Shown: piece by piece, positions 34,764-43,175 of the stretch | Numbering within the stretch: position 1 is the stretch's first letter | Layout of the letters: every line of letters begins with the position of its first letter | Assembly (NCBI GenBank): GCA_021108415.1 | Contig: JAIOQX010000002.1 | Span: 186,001-250,000 of the forward strand | Length of the DNA stretch: 64,000 nucleotides | Source: Acholeplasmataceae bacterium | GTDB taxonomy: Bacteria > Bacillota_I > Bacilli_A > Acholeplasmatales > Acholeplasmataceae | Direction of reading: 5' to 3' | Notes under the pieces: model-generated | Database searches by the model: none | What the model saw: the letters and a program-made list of their open reading frames with translations, nothing else | Told to the model about the DNA's origin: nothing | Position numbers and translations under genes: made by a program

Positions 34764-37132
34764 TAAATGAGTTTCTGCGGTTTATGGAAATAATATCCTT
34801 GTTGTAAATAAACGTTCGCATTTAATAATATTTTACTTTCGTCTTCTGTCTCAACCATTTCTGCAACAATGATTTTATTTGATAGACTACCAATTCTACT
34901 AATCATCTCAACAATTGCATAATTTTTTCTTGATTCAAGATGATTTATAAAACTACCATCTATTTTAATCATGTCGTATTCTATGTTTTCTAATACAGCT
35001 AAAGATGAATACTCTGATCCAAAATCATCAATTGCGATAAAATAGCCTAATGCTTTAAATTTTTTGATCATCTCATTACAATGCACTTTATTATGCACAA
35101 AAGTGTTTTCTGACACTTCTACAAAAACATCATTTGGATTAACCAAGCATTCTAATGCAATTTTATGAAATCTATCAACAAAACCTTCTTTTAAGAAAAT
35201 CTCAGGAGATAAATTAATCGTCAATTTTATATCCTCATGTCCTTCTTTTTCTTTTAATAATCTAAAACTTGATAAACTTTTTTGTACTAAATGGAGTTCT
35301 AACATTTCAAGTAAATTAGATTTTCTAGCAACTCCAAAGAATTCATCAGGACTGATAAATCCCAATTTTTCATCATTCCATCTGGCTAAAGCTTCAACAT
35401 AAACAGCTTTTTGAGTTGACGCATCCATTATATATTGCATATGAATATCAATCTTTTTTTGTTTGATGGCGTCGACTAATCTATTACCTAAGAAAATATT
35501 TTTTTCTAGATTTGATTTCATAATTGGTTGATATTTTGTGACTTGATTGTATTGAGATTCAGGTTTATGATAAGAAGCTAATCTTGCATAGTTGATTAAA
35601 TCCTTAAAATCCTTAGTATCATCTTTATAGAGTGCATATCCGATTCGTTTTTTAACTTGGATATGCAAATCATCTATGACATATGTTTTAATGATTTGTT
35701 CTTCCAAAAGTTCCTTTGTTTTTTCAATTAAGACTTTTGATGGATTGATTAACAACACAATAAAATGATCTTCACTTTGATTTGCGATTATATCTTGACC
35801 TGTGACCAGTGTTTTTAATTCATTTGTAATTAACTTTAGTACTTTTTTAGATATATCAACACCATAATAATCTAAAATAGTGTAGAATTCATCAATATCA
35901 ATCATAAAACATGCAGCTGATCTAACATCTTTAATGTCTTTAATTAACTTGTTAATACCGTTTGTATTGAGTAGACCCGTTGTTTGATCATAATTAGCTT
36001 GATATTCAAGTGATTGCGTTAAAGCAGTCACTTCTGTAATATCTTCTCCCATAGATATGACTGAAGATGGCTGGCCATATCCATCAGTTAACAATACATT
36101 TTTCCATGAAATAATGAATTTTTTGTTATCTTTAATATATTCAGTAACTGCTATAGAGATTTTTTTTGAAACTGCTTGATCAAACCATTCATTCTTATCT
36201 TTTCGAAATTTATGACCAATTTCACTAACATATGTGCCTGAAATATCCTTAGGATCAAGATCAAAGATTTCACAATATTTGTTGGATGCTTGTAAAACAT
36301 ATCCGTTAACATCAAAAATAACCATCAATTCATTTGTGTTTTCAATTATTTTTTTACTTGCTAAAGATAATTCCTTTAGTTGATTTTTAGTTAGTGCTAA
36401 CTGCTTTTTCATCGTGTCCATATCTGTGACGTCAAAAGCAATCCACGTTGATTGATCATTATGCTTTGTTGCATAAAAATAAAAAGTTAAATATCTTTTT
36501 AAATCAGGTAGTTGCATACTAAGTTTGATGACTTCATCAAAATGATTATCTTTAAAAACTTTATTCATCGTTTCATAATCTTTTTCTCTAATAAAAGATT
36601 TAATATCTTCAAATGTGTAATTTCTAATAACTGATGCTATATGATGTGATTTTGAAAATCTTTTTGAATATTGAAAGGTAAAGTTTTCTAATGATTTATC
36701 ATATTCAACATATATTGCACTACTATTTTCAAAAGCCAAGTTATGTATATTTTTTCGCTTTTGCATGTACACAAAGAAATCCAGAATACCTAAACCAAAC
36801 AAATAGAGCGCGCTTGCAAAAAAGGCATGATAAATCACATCAATTGTATAATTGATTAACATATGGTCGTATTCAGATAGAATAGTTCTCAGTAAAAACT
36901 CTACTGTAAATAATGATGTAAAAATAATTGATGATACGATCAGTAGTTTTCTCTTCTCAACGATCGAAATAAACATTAGTATTAATGAAATAAAGGCTAA
37001 TGCCAATGAAGTAATCGAAAAATGTAAGAACAAAAAGTTCTTATTCAGTAATATAAAAGCAACATATACAACATATACAAACAAGAGTATATATCCTATT
37101 TTTACGAAAAACTTATATTTAGTTTGATTCAC
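34763..37132 (-). CDS. Membrane PAS-GGDEF(degenerate)-EAL protein
   Basis: The 789-aa inner-membrane protein has about four helices (~10-122), a PAS domain (~260-365), a GGDEF domain (~375-530) and an EAL domain (~545-789). The GGDEF site reads NQSEDHF (~451), so cyclase activity is probably lost. The EAL site looks intact: VEALARW (Glu ~580), INLSPEIF, VSENTF, AIDDFGSEYSS, IKIDGSF and the late EMVET...QQGYYFHKP. It should therefore degrade c-di-GMP, perhaps with the GGDEF part as GTP sensor. It starts at GTG, 9 bases after GAGGGG; an upstream ATGATG runs into TAG. Confidence 0.9.
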   Translation of the reverse strand: MNQTKYKFFVKIGYILLFVYVVYVAFILLNKNFLFLHFSITSLALAFISLILMFISIVEKRKLLIVSSIIFTSLFTVEFLLRTILSEYDHMLINYTIDVIYHAFFASALYLFGLGILDFFVYMQKRKNIHNLAFENSSAIYVEYDKSLENFTFQYSKRFSKSHHIASVIRNYTFEDIKSFIREKDYETMNKVFKDNHFDEVIKLSMQLPDLKRYLTFYFYATKHNDQSTWIAFDVTDMDTMKKQLALTKNQLKELSLASKKIIENTNELMVIFDVNGYVLQASNKYCEIFDLDPKDISGTYVSEIGHKFRKDKNEWFDQAVSKKISIAVTEYIKDNKKFIISWKNVLLTDGYGQPSSVISMGEDITEVTALTQSLEYQANYDQTTGLLNTNGINKLIKDIKDVRSAACFMIDIDEFYTILDYYGVDISKKVLKLITNELKTLVTGQDIIANQSEDHFIVLLINPSKVLIEKTKELLEEQIIKTYVIDDLHIQVKKRIGYALYKDDTKDFKDLINYARLASYHKPESQYNQVTKYQPIMKSNLEKNIFLGNRLVDAIKQKKIDIHMQYIMDASTQKAVYVEALARWNDEKLGFISPDEFFGVARKSNLLEMLELHLVQKSLSSFRLLKEKEGHEDIKLTINLSPEIFLKEGFVDRFHKIALECLVNPNDVFVEVSENTFVHNKVHCNEMIKKFKALGYFIAIDDFGSEYSSLAVLENIEYDMIKIDGSFINHLESRKNYAIVEMISRIGSLSNKIIVAEMVETEDESKILLNANVYLQQGYYFHKPQKLI

Positions 37133-37153
37133 CTACATCATCCCCTCAATATC

Positions 37154-37162
37154 ATTATAACA
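37154..37162 (-). promoter_or_regulatory. Extended -10 promoter of the GGDEF-EAL gene
   Basis: The minus strand reads TGTTATAAT, followed about 8 bases later by GAGGGG. No clear -35 is present. Confidence 0.6.
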
Positions 37163-37236
37163 AATTGTTGTTTCTAATATAAGTTACTTAAGTAAAACTT
37201 AATAATTGACTAAACTATGCTCGTCATGTTGAAACT

Positions 37237-37264
37237 AAAAAAACACTCCATTAAATAGGAGTGT
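37237..37264 (-). terminator. Terminator downstream of the small membrane-protein gene
   Basis: The stem ACACTCC/GGAGTGT (37243-37249 and 37258-37264) has an 8-base loop and a TTTTTTT tail on the minus strand. It lies about 225 bases after the stop at 37490. Confidence 0.85.
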
Positions 37265-37489
37265 CTTTCGTGATTAAGTTTCTTTATTTCTGATTAATGA
37301 TTATCGAATAATAACTGTGCGAAAGATTCACATAACTTTTATATAATCTGGAATAAATGCTAATACATCAAATGTATAAAAATAAGATAAAATCATTAAA
37401 ACTTCATTCAAAACATATTAAACAGTAATAGTTTTCTCCACTATACTTATTAAAAGGCCATTTAGTTTTTTACTTTATTGGACAATATA

Positions 37490-37864
37490 TCAAGTTCCTA
37501 CGAGAATACCTGCGAAATATAGTAGAGTAGCTACTAGTATAAAGAGCATTCCACTGCCTATATTTGATGCTAGTAAAAACATTAAATATTTCTTTTTAGA
37601 TTCGTAATCAAAATGCCGCTTATAAAACAACAAATATTCAAGCGTGAAAACAAATGAAATATAAACTAAAAATATGATTCCCAATAGATTTTCTGGAATA
37701 AACACAATTGTACTTAAAACAATTATTGATAAAACTACATTAAATATTAAATATTCGATAAATACTTTTTTAGATGCTTGGAAATCAAAAAATCGATGCA
37801 TCGCAAATTTCAATCCCGTCAATGAGATTGTTAAAACTAAAAATGAAAAAATTAAAAATGGCAT
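37490..37864 (-). CDS. Small hypothetical integral membrane protein
   Basis: The 124-aa protein is almost entirely membrane-embedded, with four predicted helices (~1-17, ~33-53, ~57-78 and ~95-122) and charged turns such as HRFFDFQASKK and FYKRHFDYESKKK. It has no recognised family. AAAGGAGGGG precedes the ATG, a strong site that supports expression. It follows the cysteine-desulfurase cluster on the same strand with 43 bases to the next upstream gene. Confidence 0.75.
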   Translation of the reverse strand: MPFLIFSFLVLTISLTGLKFAMHRFFDFQASKKVFIEYLIFNVVLSIIVLSTIVFIPENLLGIIFLVYISFVFTLEYLLFYKRHFDYESKKKYLMFLLASNIGSGMLFILVATLLYFAGILVGT

Positions 37865-37907
37865 AGTCCCCTCCTTTTATTAACAATAAAAACTTGTTTC
37901 TATTTTA

Positions 37908-38348
37908 TCATGAATATAACACTTTGATAATTGCTTTTTTATGTGCATTACTTTTTACAAGTAAATCTACTTCTTGTTCTTTTTGAAATGATTTTGTATA
38001 TTTCGTTTTCATAATAGCCATGCCTCTTTTAAAAAGCATGTCATCAATTTGATAAACATAAGTAACTCGTCCACGATCTCTATAAAACCATATATCTATA
38101 ATCTTACCTTTAGATTCGAGACTATTTTTAAAAAATGAAGCAAGATAGCTGAATCTGATAGCCCATAAGCACATAAAAACTAATTCAATACTTACTAAAA
38201 TGATAAGCATTTTCATATCATTTATGAAAGCTGAATAAATTATTAAAATGAGTAAAAAAACAGAAAAAATGGTGCTCCCTAGTAGAGCATAATCGTGCTT
38301 TAAAGCATTTATTAATTTGATCTTGTTATTACATTTCTCATTTTTCAT
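37908..38348 (-). CDS. Hypothetical membrane protein
   Basis: The 146-aa protein has two membrane helices (~23-43 and ~49-70) and a basic cytoplasmic or outside tail that forms beta strands (KGKIIDIWFYRDRGRVTYVY). The family is unknown. A longer reading to 38408 would overlap the desulfurase gene by 53 bases; I start at the ATG at 38348, 8 bases after the desulfurase stop, although its RBS is weak. The short gap suggests co-transcription with the desulfurase. Confidence 0.65.
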   Translation of the reverse strand: MKNEKCNNKIKLINALKHDYALLGSTIFSVFLLILIIYSAFINDMKMLIILVSIELVFMCLWAIRFSYLASFFKNSLESKGKIIDIWFYRDRGRVTYVYQIDDMLFKRGMAIMKTKYTKSFQKEQEVDLLVKSNAHKKAIIKVLYS

Positions 38349-38355
38349 TTCTATA

Positions 38356-39498
38356 TTAGTCTCTGACCTCGTCGTAAGCCTCTTTGAAAAGTTTAATAAT
38401 CTCATCATTATCTTTTAATTTAGAATATTTCCCAAATGAAATTCTAATCACACATGGCTGATAGTCTTCTTCTAGCCCAATTGCCATGATTACATGTGAA
38501 GGTTCAATGGAATGTGCACTGCATGCACTTCCTGTTGAAACATAAACACCTAATTTATTAAGTTGAAAATGAAGTTCATGTCCTAAAACATATTTAAACG
38601 AATAAGATAGATTATTATATGAGCGATTAGATCCACAAGTGGTTCCATTTAATCTTACATCTTCAAAAGTGTCCATCATTTTTTGATGAAAATCGATTTG
38701 AAGCATTTGATAATGTGCTCTATTTTTTTCTAGTTCAGCTTTTGCGATACGCGCAGCTTCACCCATACCTACTACACCATATAAGTTTTCAGTACCTGCA
38801 CGATGCTTGCTTTCATGAGAACCCCCATGAATTAATGGCTCAAGATCAAGTCCTTTTTTAACGTAAAGTGCGCCTGCGCCTTTAGGTCCATAAAATTTAT
38901 GACTAGAAATTGTTAAAAAATCAACATCTAATTCATGAAGATCGATTTCAATTTGTGCAAATGCTTGAACTGCATCTAAATGAAGTTTAGTCTGATGCTT
39001 TCTACATATTTTAGATATAGATCTAACATCTTGGATTGTACCAATTTCATTATTTGAATAAATGATTGAAACCATTAATGTGTTTTCATTAATTGCTTGG
39101 TCTAATTGTTTCAAATCAATTAATCCATATGCATCAACATCTAAATAAGTTACTTTATATCCTTGAGTTTCTAAATAGTGCAGAGTATTTAGTGTTGCTT
39201 TATGTTCTATTTTAGTTGTGATAATTTCTTTTTTATTCCTGTTTTTAGCAGCGTAGCCCTTAATTGCCCAATTAATAGATTCAGTGCCACCAGAGGTGAA
39301 AAAAACCTCTTCTGGAAGTGCATTTAATGCATCAGCAACTTTTTTCCTTGCTAGATTGATGGCTTTTTTGTTTTCAATTGCATGAATATGCATTGATGAT
39401 GGATTTTCAAACTTGCTTTCTAAAAATGGTCTAATATACTCAAGTACACGTTCATCGATAGGTGTTGTTGCTGCATAATCTAAGTAAAATTCTTTCAT
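38356..39498 (-). CDS. Cysteine desulfurase (NifS/IscS family)
   Basis: The 380-aa PLP enzyme takes sulfur from cysteine for Fe-S clusters or tRNA thiolation. The PLP-binding Lys is in TISSHKFYGPKGAGALY (~197-213) and the active-site Cys in VSTGSACSAHS (~325). The N-terminal YLDYAATTPID is typical. It is a group I (IscS-like) enzyme with the Cys-containing loop. It lies in a row with a 97-aa protein gene and a thioredoxin-like/CcdA-like membrane protein gene, suggesting a sulfur-redox unit. No scaffold or ThiI gene is adjacent in the window. Confidence 0.94.
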   Translation of the reverse strand: MKEFYLDYAATTPIDERVLEYIRPFLESKFENPSSMHIHAIENKKAINLARKKVADALNALPEEVFFTSGGTESINWAIKGYAAKNRNKKEIITTKIEHKATLNTLHYLETQGYKVTYLDVDAYGLIDLKQLDQAINENTLMVSIIYSNNEIGTIQDVRSISKICRKHQTKLHLDAVQAFAQIEIDLHELDVDFLTISSHKFYGPKGAGALYVKKGLDLEPLIHGGSHESKHRAGTENLYGVVGMGEAARIAKAELEKNRAHYQMLQIDFHQKMMDTFEDVRLNGTTCGSNRSYNNLSYSFKYVLGHELHFQLNKLGVYVSTGSACSAHSIEPSHVIMAIGLEEDYQPCVIRISFGKYSKLKDNDEIIKLFKEAYDEVRD

Positions 39499-39500
39499 AA

Positions 39501-39794
39501 TTATTTTCTCCTTAAAATTAAAGTCATTTGATCTATATGTTCTATATCAATAAATTTAATTTCATCTATATCATCACTTAATTTTATTTCTTGATCTAAA
39601 TCTTTTTTAAATCTTGAAACAAGTTCATCGCAAAACGTCTCAATTGCATAAGTTTGATGAATAATACATGGATCACTATCTGCAAACATCTCAATCGTTT
39701 TTTGTTTTAAAATCTCTTTTTTAATTGGCAGATGTATTAATCTATCATCAAAGATGATTTCATCGTCTTTTTTTAATATCATTTTATATTTCAT
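39501..39794 (-). CDS. Small hypothetical protein in the desulfurase cluster
   Basis: The 97-aa soluble, acidic and lysine-rich protein has alternating beta strands and a helix, and one Cys in each of DPCIIHQ and IETFCDEL. No family is recognised. GAGG lies 6 bases before the ATG. It is 8 bases after the CcdA-like gene and 2 bases before the desulfurase gene, so co-translation with both is likely, and a role in sulfur transfer or redox is possible but unproven. Confidence 0.75.
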   Translation of the reverse strand: MKYKMILKKDDEIIFDDRLIHLPIKKEILKQKTIEMFADSDPCIIHQTYAIETFCDELVSRFKKDLDQEIKLSDDIDEIKFIDIEHIDQMTLILRRK

Positions 39795-39801
39795 ATATAC
39801 C

Positions 39802-40962
39802 TCACAATACGAAGAAAATGTAATAAATAATTATAGCTGAGAATACGATAACATTAAATAGTTTAATCCAATGTAGTTTTTCTCTCATAAACACGGATAC
39901 ACCCATTATAGTTTTCGTTTTTGCAGCAATTAAAGCAATTATAATTAATGGGAGCACAAAAATAAAATTATAAATCGCAAGCAAAATCAATCCACGTTCG
40001 ACATGGCTAGAAAAATGTATTAGATGAAGGATTGCAGTAAAATATGCTTGTCCAGTACATAAAAATTCAGTAAATGATATCACTACCCCTATGAAAAAAG
40101 CAATAACATAAATCATTAAACTACCTTCTTCTAGTTTTTGTGTAAACTTAGTCATCATTTTTTTATTAAACCGTTGAATTCGACTTGGTAATTGGTTCTT
40201 AACCTTATCATATCTTTTTAACATGGTTACTATGAAATCATATAAATTTAGGATAACTACAATTATAGAAATTCCGATAATAATCCAGGGTATGAACTCT
40301 AATATTGGAGCTAGTCCACTTAAAGATGCAAGTGTTGAATACAAGATTGTTCCAAATAAGAAATAGGATACATAAATCGCTGAAATAAAGATGAAACTAA
40401 TTTTTAATAAAGTTTTTGAGTTGTCAGAAAAACTTAGCATAGATATAAATAGTAACAACATCGCAATGGCACATGGATTTACCCCATCTACAAATCCTAA
40501 TAAAACAAATGTAATTAGTGAAAAATCAGCGTCAGGTGCAGTATTGATTTCAAGTAGATTTTGTGTGTCCATAAGGCTTTGTAATGTATTTGAATCTACA
40601 CTATCCTTAATATCAGTATATCCAACAAAATATGTGTCTCCTGCAAATAGAGCAGGCGTGAGTAGTGTCCCTAAAAAATCGACATCATAAGCAAACTGAA
40701 CATCATATAAAATTTTTGTATATTCTGTATCATCCTCTAAATAAAAGATCCTTATGTCATAACCTTGATCTATTAAATCTAGAATTATTCTTTCATCTGC
40801 AACTCTTTGGCATGCACCACACACTCTTGATGCGAAATATAGAGCATCAGCAGATGAAATATCATCTTGATCATAGGCTTGAACATTGATATTGGGAATA
40901 GCAAAAAACGCAATCAAAAAGATAATCATGACTGTATAAAAATATGCAATAGACTTTTTCAA
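39802..40962 (-). CDS. Thioredoxin-like/CcdA-type transmembrane redox protein
   Basis: The 386-aa protein has a signal anchor (~7-28), an outside thioredoxin-like domain (~35-140) with CGAC active site (Cys ~48 and ~51), and about six helices (~150-386) of DsbD/CcdA type. Membrane cysteines lie in VNPCAIAM and EFLCTGQAYF, as expected for a carrier of electrons across the membrane. It starts at TTG, with AGGAGG 6 bases upstream, and no better start exists nearby. It is the first gene of the desulfurase cluster and probably keeps an outside thiol substrate reduced. Confidence 0.8.
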   Translation of the reverse strand: MKKSIAYFYTVMIIFLIAFFAIPNINVQAYDQDDISSADALYFASRVCGACQRVADERIILDLIDQGYDIRIFYLEDDTEYTKILYDVQFAYDVDFLGTLLTPALFAGDTYFVGYTDIKDSVDSNTLQSLMDTQNLLEINTAPDADFSLITFVLLGFVDGVNPCAIAMLLLFISMLSFSDNSKTLLKISFIFISAIYVSYFLFGTILYSTLASLSGLAPILEFIPWIIIGISIIVVILNLYDFIVTMLKRYDKVKNQLPSRIQRFNKKMMTKFTQKLEEGSLMIYVIAFFIGVVISFTEFLCTGQAYFTAILHLIHFSSHVERGLILLAIYNFIFVLPLIIIALIAAKTKTIMGVSVFMREKLHWIKLFNVIVFSAIIIYYIFFVL

Positions 40963-40993
40963 TGGCTGCCTCCTAAAGATGTCCTATACTTCT

Positions 40994-41021
40994 ATTATAA
41001 ACACAATTTCGAGTATGTCAA
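40994..41021 (-). promoter_or_regulatory. Promoter of the CcdA-like/desulfurase cluster
   Basis: Consensus boxes on the minus strand: TTGACA (41016-41021), a 16-bp spacer and TATAAT (40994-40999). This is the best sigma-A promoter in the window by match to consensus. Confidence 0.85.
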
Positions 41022-41033
41022 TTTGTAACAAAA

Positions 41034-41058
41034 AAACTTAACGAATTTCGTTAAGTTT
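41034..41058 (-). terminator. Terminator of the glycerophosphodiesterase gene
   Basis: An 11-bp stem, AAACTTAACGA/TCGTTAAGTTT (41034-41044 and 41048-41058), has a T-run tail on the minus strand. It starts inside the TAA stop (41057-41059). Confidence 0.88.
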
Positions 41059-41728
41059 ATAGCTTATCAGTTGTGATAAAATCAATTTTTAAATCTTTAA
41101 ATTCAGTTTCTTGTTTTTTACTATTAACTGTAAATGCACCTATAATAAAACCTTTTTTCTTTAATTTAGTTACTAGTGTTTTATGAATAGTTTTCTTATC
41201 TAAATTAAAATTAATCTCATTTACTCTACAATCATAAATGATTTGATCATCTATTGAAGCTGTTAATAAAAATAAGTCAATTTCAGATAATGCTCTTAAG
41301 TACTTTAAATAATCAATATTATATGAGATAACAATAGGCTTTAACATCATAAAATCTTCTAATAGAGCTAAAAACTCATGTAGATTTGTAATGCTATGCA
41401 TTTTTTTAATTTCAATAACTGGCTGTTTTTGATAAGTTTTGCAAATATTTAAAAATTCTATGAGATGTGGAATTTCATATACTTGATTTGTTTTATCAAT
41501 AAGTTTAATTTGTTTTAGTTCGTCAAAAGATAAATCCATGACTAAATGCTTAGTCTTAGATAGTCTTTTTGTTGATTCATCATGAAAACAAAAGAACTCT
41601 TTATCTTTTGATGTATAGATATCACATTCGATACCATCATAATGAGAATCACTTGCTGCAGCAAGAAATGCTTCTTTTGTATTTTCTAATGCATGAATTG
41701 TTTTTCCTCTATGCGCGATGTATTTCAT
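41057..41728 (-). CDS. Glycerophosphodiester phosphodiesterase (GDPD)
   Basis: The 223-aa cytoplasmic TIM-barrel enzyme cleaves glycerophosphodiesters to glycerol-3-phosphate and an alcohol. IAHRGKTIHALENTKEAF (~3-20) supplies the His-Arg and Glu of the active site, GIECDIYTSKD the metal-binding Glu and Asp, and FHDESTKRL the second His. It is at the short end of the family. I start at ATG 41728 (AAGGAG 6 bases before); a longer start seven codons upstream overlaps the RBS. It likely recycles lipid head groups. Confidence 0.9.
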   Translation of the reverse strand: MKYIAHRGKTIHALENTKEAFLAAASDSHYDGIECDIYTSKDKEFFCFHDESTKRLSKTKHLVMDLSFDELKQIKLIDKTNQVYEIPHLIEFLNICKTYQKQPVIEIKKMHSITNLHEFLALLEDFMMLKPIVISYNIDYLKYLRALSEIDLFLLTASIDDQIIYDCRVNEINFNLDKKTIHKTLVTKLKKKGFIIGAFTVNSKKQETEFKDLKIDFITTDKL

Positions 41729-41794
41729 GTCTTCTCCTTGATTCCCCATATCATTATAACAAATATATGCTTACTTTATACTTAATATTTGTAT

Positions 41795-42142
41795 TTATAT
41801 CTTTTTTATTAAAAATTGAACATGTGCTTGATCTCCAATGAGTCTCAATCTCATATATCCCTTTTTAAATGGGAGGGTAACATAAGAATTGAAATTTTCT
41901 TGGGTTATTATCTTTGTTTCATCATTTTGAATAGCTACTAAAGCAGCCTGACCTTCAAGTATCTCAAAATTTATATGTAGATTTTGCATTTCATTAATTT
42001 TGAAACGTCCAATATTAGCATATCCCGTAAACTTTTTAATCCGACCTTTATAACTTTTATCTCTTAGTTTTCTTGTGACTATAAATACTAATGCTTTTTT
42101 ATAGTTTATTTTTGATTTTACTTTTTGACTTGTTAAATCCAT
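41795..42142 (-). CDS. Hypothetical small basic protein
   Basis: The 115-aa soluble protein is basic at the N-terminus (VTRKLRDKSYKGRIKKF) and beta-rich after residue ~45, ending in strands like GYMRLRLIGDQAHVQFLI. No signal, membrane segment or known motif. GAGGTGG is 5 bases before the ATG. Function unknown; it stands between the MerR-TipAS and phosphodiesterase genes on the same strand. Confidence 0.65.
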   Translation of the reverse strand: MDLTSQKVKSKINYKKALVFIVTRKLRDKSYKGRIKKFTGYANIGRFKINEMQNLHINFEILEGQAALVAIQNDETKIITQENFNSYVTLPFKKGYMRLRLIGDQAHVQFLIKKI

Positions 42143-42193
42143 GTAACCACCTCAATCTTTAACTTATTGTATCACTAAATATTCAGAAAGAAA

Positions 42194-42214
42194 AGAACTC
42201 ATTTTATGAGTTCT
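42194..42214 (-). terminator. Terminator of the MerR-TipAS gene
   Basis: A 9-bp stem, AGAACTCAT/ATGAGTTCT (42194-42202 and 42206-42214), has a 3-base loop; the TAA stop falls in the loop and stem. The tail on the minus strand is TTTTC. Confidence 0.75.
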
Positions 42215-42965
42215 CTAAATATATAGTCATCGCTTTAAGTAAAAAATCTGCCAGCCCTGGAATAATATCATCATAATATTTTTTGAATCTTTCATCTTCA
42301 ACATAAGTTTTCACTAACGACAAGTGTGCTTCTTTTGTATAAAAAGTCCAATAATTTAACAACCACTCTTTATGCATTTGACAAGCTTGTTGAGATATTT
42401 CATTGCTTGGATCACCACTTAAATATGCTTTTTTTAAAAGTTTATTAAGATCAATAGTTTGTTTTTGTACCTGTTCATATTGATACTTACTCATTTGTTT
42501 TATTTTATGATTTGATTCATCAAATACCTTTTTGCCATATTTTTCTTTAATTTCTTTAGCATATTGAACCTCATTTTCTTTAATGAGATTATCCTTAAAA
42601 CCTTCAAACTTTTCTTTTTCATTCATGATATATGCTCCTTTTTTTGATTGAATTGTTTTTTCAACTGTTCTCATGAGCTTTACTACTCTTAATTTTTCGT
42701 CTTTTAGTTTTGCTAGATGATGTTTAAGTGCCTCAAGTTCATTAAAATCAGATTTGTTGATAATGTTTTTGATCTCTATAAGCTTAAATCCCAAAACTTT
42801 ATAAAATAAAATTAGTTGAAGTCTATCAATTTGATCTTCAGCATATACTCTATATCCTGAATCTTTAATTTGATAAGGGATTAATATACCTATTTGATGA
42901 TAATATCTAAGTGTTCTTGTTGAAACATCTGCTAGTTTTGCAAGTTCGTGTATTGTGTATGTCAT
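42204..42965 (-). CDS. MerR-family regulator with TipAS drug-binding domain
   Basis: The 253-aa regulator has an N-terminal MerR winged helix (TIHELAKLADVSTRTLRYY, ~4-22, and SGYRVYAEDQIDRLQLI), a coiled-coil (~75-110) and a TipAS antibiotic-recognition domain (~120-250). TipAL/Mta relatives activate drug-response genes on binding a ligand. ATG 42965 is chosen, 8 bases after AGGAGG; a GTG at 42974 is too close to it. Its own promoter holds an Mta-like operator, so autoregulation is likely. No efflux gene is adjacent. Confidence 0.9.
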   Translation of the reverse strand: MTYTIHELAKLADVSTRTLRYYHQIGILIPYQIKDSGYRVYAEDQIDRLQLILFYKVLGFKLIEIKNIINKSDFNELEALKHHLAKLKDEKLRVVKLMRTVEKTIQSKKGAYIMNEKEKFEGFKDNLIKENEVQYAKEIKEKYGKKVFDESNHKIKQMSKYQYEQVQKQTIDLNKLLKKAYLSGDPSNEISQQACQMHKEWLLNYWTFYTKEAHLSLVKTYVEDERFKKYYDDIIPGLADFLLKAMTIYLENS

Positions 42966-42989
42966 GTTATTCACCTCCTAGATAATTCT

Positions 42990-43020
42990 ATTTTACCAGT
43001 TTACGTTGCGTCAATGTCAA
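42990..43020 (-). promoter_or_regulatory. MerR-type promoter with 19-bp spacer and Mta-like operator
   Basis: The minus strand has TTGACA (43015-43020), a 19-bp spacer and TAAAAT (42990-42995). The spacer contains the dyad TTGACGCAACGTAA, close to the ACGTTGCGTC core of Mta/TipA operators. The over-long spacer is the hallmark of MerR activation by DNA distortion. Confidence 0.8.
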
Positions 43021-43102
43021 GAAAAAATATAAATACTTTTATTTTATCAAATGAATATAATTTACATTTCATGAAACAAAGTTCTAATAAACTGATGTTT
43101 TT

Positions 43103-43131
43103 TTGTTATTATCATAATTATAATGTATAAT
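43103..43131 (+). promoter_or_regulatory. Promoter of the large Ig/GLUG lipoprotein gene
   Basis: -35 TTGTTA (43103-43108), 17-bp spacer, -10 TATAAT (43126-43131), 45 bases before the ATG; RBS AAAGGGG. Confidence 0.65.
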
Positions 43132-43175
43132 TAAGTATCAAAGTTATTACAAACTAAATAAAAAAAGGGGACTCT

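Larger units (their letters stand above)
37133..37489. other. Intergenic region with promoter and terminator
   Basis: This 357-base gap holds the promoter of the GGDEF-EAL gene (37154-37162) and a strong minus-strand terminator (37240-37264). The ~225 bases between that terminator and the stop at 37490 are AT-rich with no convincing ORF, so the upstream transcript would have a long 3' tail. I see no repeat or RNA gene in it. Confidence 0.6.

Noticed and set aside
34763-37132. Active diguanylate cyclase in the GGDEF-EAL protein
   Set aside because: The signature is NQSEDHF in place of GGDEF, so cyclase activity is unlikely.
37265-37489. Possible small gene in the gap after the small membrane protein
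   Set aside because: All frames on both strands are broken by stops within a few codons of any start with a usable RBS; it reads as a long AT-rich 3' tail.
39501-39794. Fe-S scaffold protein beside the desulfurase
   Set aside because: The 97-aa protein has only two Cys and none of the IscU/SufU motifs.
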